Below, one piece after another: positions 51,101-54,100 of a stretch of 64,000 nt of DNA. The translations under genes and the position numbers were made by a program. This stretch comes from Antedon mediterranea (Eukaryota > Echinodermata > Crinoidea > Comatulida > Antedonidae), in assembly GCF_964355755.1 (NCBI RefSeq), contig NC_092673.1, forward strand, positions 12,217,001-12,281,000, in the 5' to 3' direction. Within the stretch, counting starts at the first letter, position 1, and every line of letters begins with the position of its first letter. The notes beneath the pieces are model-generated. The model saw nothing but the letters and a program-made list of their open reading frames with translations. It did no database searches and had not been told where the DNA came from.

Positions 51101-54100
51101 CGCGCTTTGAAAGTTAAAAATGCTCAAAATAAATTTTTAATTTCTACACGTTTCAGGACATTTTAAGCATTTCACATTTTTCACAAAATTCGCGTTCTGC
51201 ACGCGCTTTTATGTACTTAGCTATCACGCAGCTTAGACAAACCATTTTTGCACTTGATTGTTGTTCTGTATACCTTTTGGGATAAGTTCCTTTCATTTTT
51301 GATGAATTATGAATGTAAAATAATGACACACGTGCACGTCAAACTTAAAAAATTGTGTGCTTGAAAATGGGCAATTATATGCAAATTTGTGTAAAAATAT
51401 GCCAATTTTCGATCGATTAAAGCTGTCCGGGATGACCGTAAGTATGTTATGAAATCATCATATGGTCATCTGAATTTTAATTTTAAAAATTAGATTTTTA
51501 TCTCTTTTGACACAGTTAGTCACATTCAATAGAGCGCATATCGCGTAAACGTTATCAATTTTCTTCCAATTTTCAATAATGTTATTACTCAAAACATTTT
51601 CCTTCAGACATATGAACTTTATTTTTAATTTGAAAAGGTCATCATATTCAAACAATTAAGTAAACGTGACTAAAGGTAAAGGTAAAGGTATTCATATTTG
51701 TCCTCAAGCTTAACTGGAAACTGAGGAAATTCGGATTAGGCCCTCCACGGACCCACGGCAGCCAGCAGTGCAGCGCCTACCAGATCAGCACACCGGGAGA
51801 CGATCCCCTACTCTTTTCGAATAGTGTACCAAGTTCTTTAACGTGCACTGTTAAGTACACGGGACCAACGGCTTTACATCCCATCCGAAGGACTAGGCAA
51901 TGAGAGTAAAGCATCTTGCCTAAGGATGCTATTAGTATGGTACAGATAACCTCGAAACCATGCCTATGATATGCTAGTCCGATATTACCATTACACCATC
52001 ACTCTCCAGTATATACAGCACCCGCAGCGATTTCTAGACGGTCTCCCATTCAGAACGCAACCGGGCCCAACGTTGCTTAGCTTCGGTGATCTGACGAGAA
52101 CCGGTGTTTCAACGCAGGCCTGTAGGGGGGTTTTTATGGTTCGGGTGAACCCCCATTTACACGCGTAAGGTGCACACGGAGCATGAAAATTACGTATTTT
52201 CTCTAGAATTATGATTTTACAGCCTATCCTAGTGAGTTTAAAAAAGATTAACATCATTTAAAATTAAAATGACGTCATACGAACACGTTGATTTCGACCA
52301 TTTGTGCACGTTTTAGTTGAAAAGTTATAAAATATTGTCAAAATAATGCCAATTTTGAATCTATTATAGCTCTTCAGGATCAAAGATGACCCCTAATTTT
52401 TTTAATTTATTATGTAAGACGATAAATTGAAGATATGAATTCATTCAGAATTTTTACCTCTCGGATGTTATGACGTCATCGTATGGCCACACGAATGTAA
52501 AATATAGGATTTTTGTCTCTTTCGTTATTGCTCATCACATTCAACAGAGCGCATCTCACTTATACGTATTCCATTTCCTCCGAGATTTTAATATTGTCTA
52601 CGTCAATCAACTATCTTTCGCATGAGTTAAAAATATTTTAATTTTTATGATGCCATCATGTCTAAAAATGTAAATAACGTGGGTCACTTATTTTCATTTT
52701 AACAGTAAATTTTGATCTGTTATAGCGGGTGCAGGTCAAGTCGGCCCCAAACCGTCTCGGCCAAAGTCAAGTCGGCCCCACGTCAAGTCGGCCCCAAGTC
52801 AACTCGGCCTCAAGTCAACTCGGCCTCACGTCAACTCGGCCAAAAACTAATCGGTCAACTCGGCCACAATAAAGTATGGAACGCAAAAATTGCTTAATAT
52901 TATTATGATTATTACTATCCACTCTTTAAAAAAAATTAAGAAATAAGAAAAATGTTCAATACAAAAAAATGATCTCATTGCTGATATGAATAGAAGTACC
53001 CGCGTTTTACAAAAACATGTGCAGGTACCACATTTTAGTAAATCGAAGACGTAGGCCTACGTTCCACCATGGAGCTATTAATAGCTCCATGGTTCCACCG
53101 TTTGGCCATAGAAAAATGATCGTACATATCGTTTTTGTCCATGATTTGCATTTAAAAAAAAGGGGAATCCCCCGGTCAGCGAAAACACGTAGCAGTTGTA
53201 GATATCGAAATAGCTGCCAAAGGTGCAGGGAGGTGCAGCTACGAATTGGTTTAAGATGTTGTCGCCTAATAAAATGCATACACTGAAGAAATCTACGCGT
53301 GATTCAACCATGGAGTTAACATTATTTAATACCTCAATGATTCAACCAAACAATCTTATTACACCTAATAAATGTCCTCGCATATCGGACATGTTTATTG
53401 AATTTTGACGCACAAACGAACATACGCGCCCACGTACGTGCATCATCATTATTGGGCCTACAATGTGTTTCTATTTATTATCCAAATGTTCATATTGTAA
53501 TCATTAATAATAGTATGAATTCTAGCTTATTAATCAATTGTTTGCTATGCGCAATTTGAACAATTTGTGCAATTTGAAATTTTATTAAACGTAAATAAAG
53601 GAAAGTTGGTGAAATCCTTCTTATTTTTTTTGCTAAATGTATTATTGTCTAAATATTAATTTTCATTAAAAGTCAGAATTATTCATAGGTAAAAAAATAT
53701 GAAGAAATATTATTTTATCAATCCCCTTCCTTTGCACCTTTTGCATTCCATACTTTAACGGGGCCGAGTTGATTATTTTTTGGCCGAGTTGACGTGAGGC
53801 CGAGTTGACTTGAGGCCGAGTTGACTTGAAGCCGAGTTGACTTGGGGCCGACTTGACTTGAGGCCGACTTGACTTTGGCCGAGACGGTTTAGGGCCGACT
53901 TGGATCGAAATCGTTATAGCTCGTCAGAATAAAAAGTGACACGCATGATTAAAACTTATTTAATAGAGAAGTTGTTGAATTGTAGATATGAATTCATATA
54001 CTGTACAAATATTGTCTATCTGATGTCATCATATGGCCAGTTCAATTCAAAAAGTCATATTTTCATCTCTTGCGTAAAAGTTCATTGCGTTTAAACAAGT

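Noticed and set aside
52013-52113. Possible 5S rRNA gene
   Set aside because: The similarity is partial and mutated, and it continues into a SINE body with a repeat tail.
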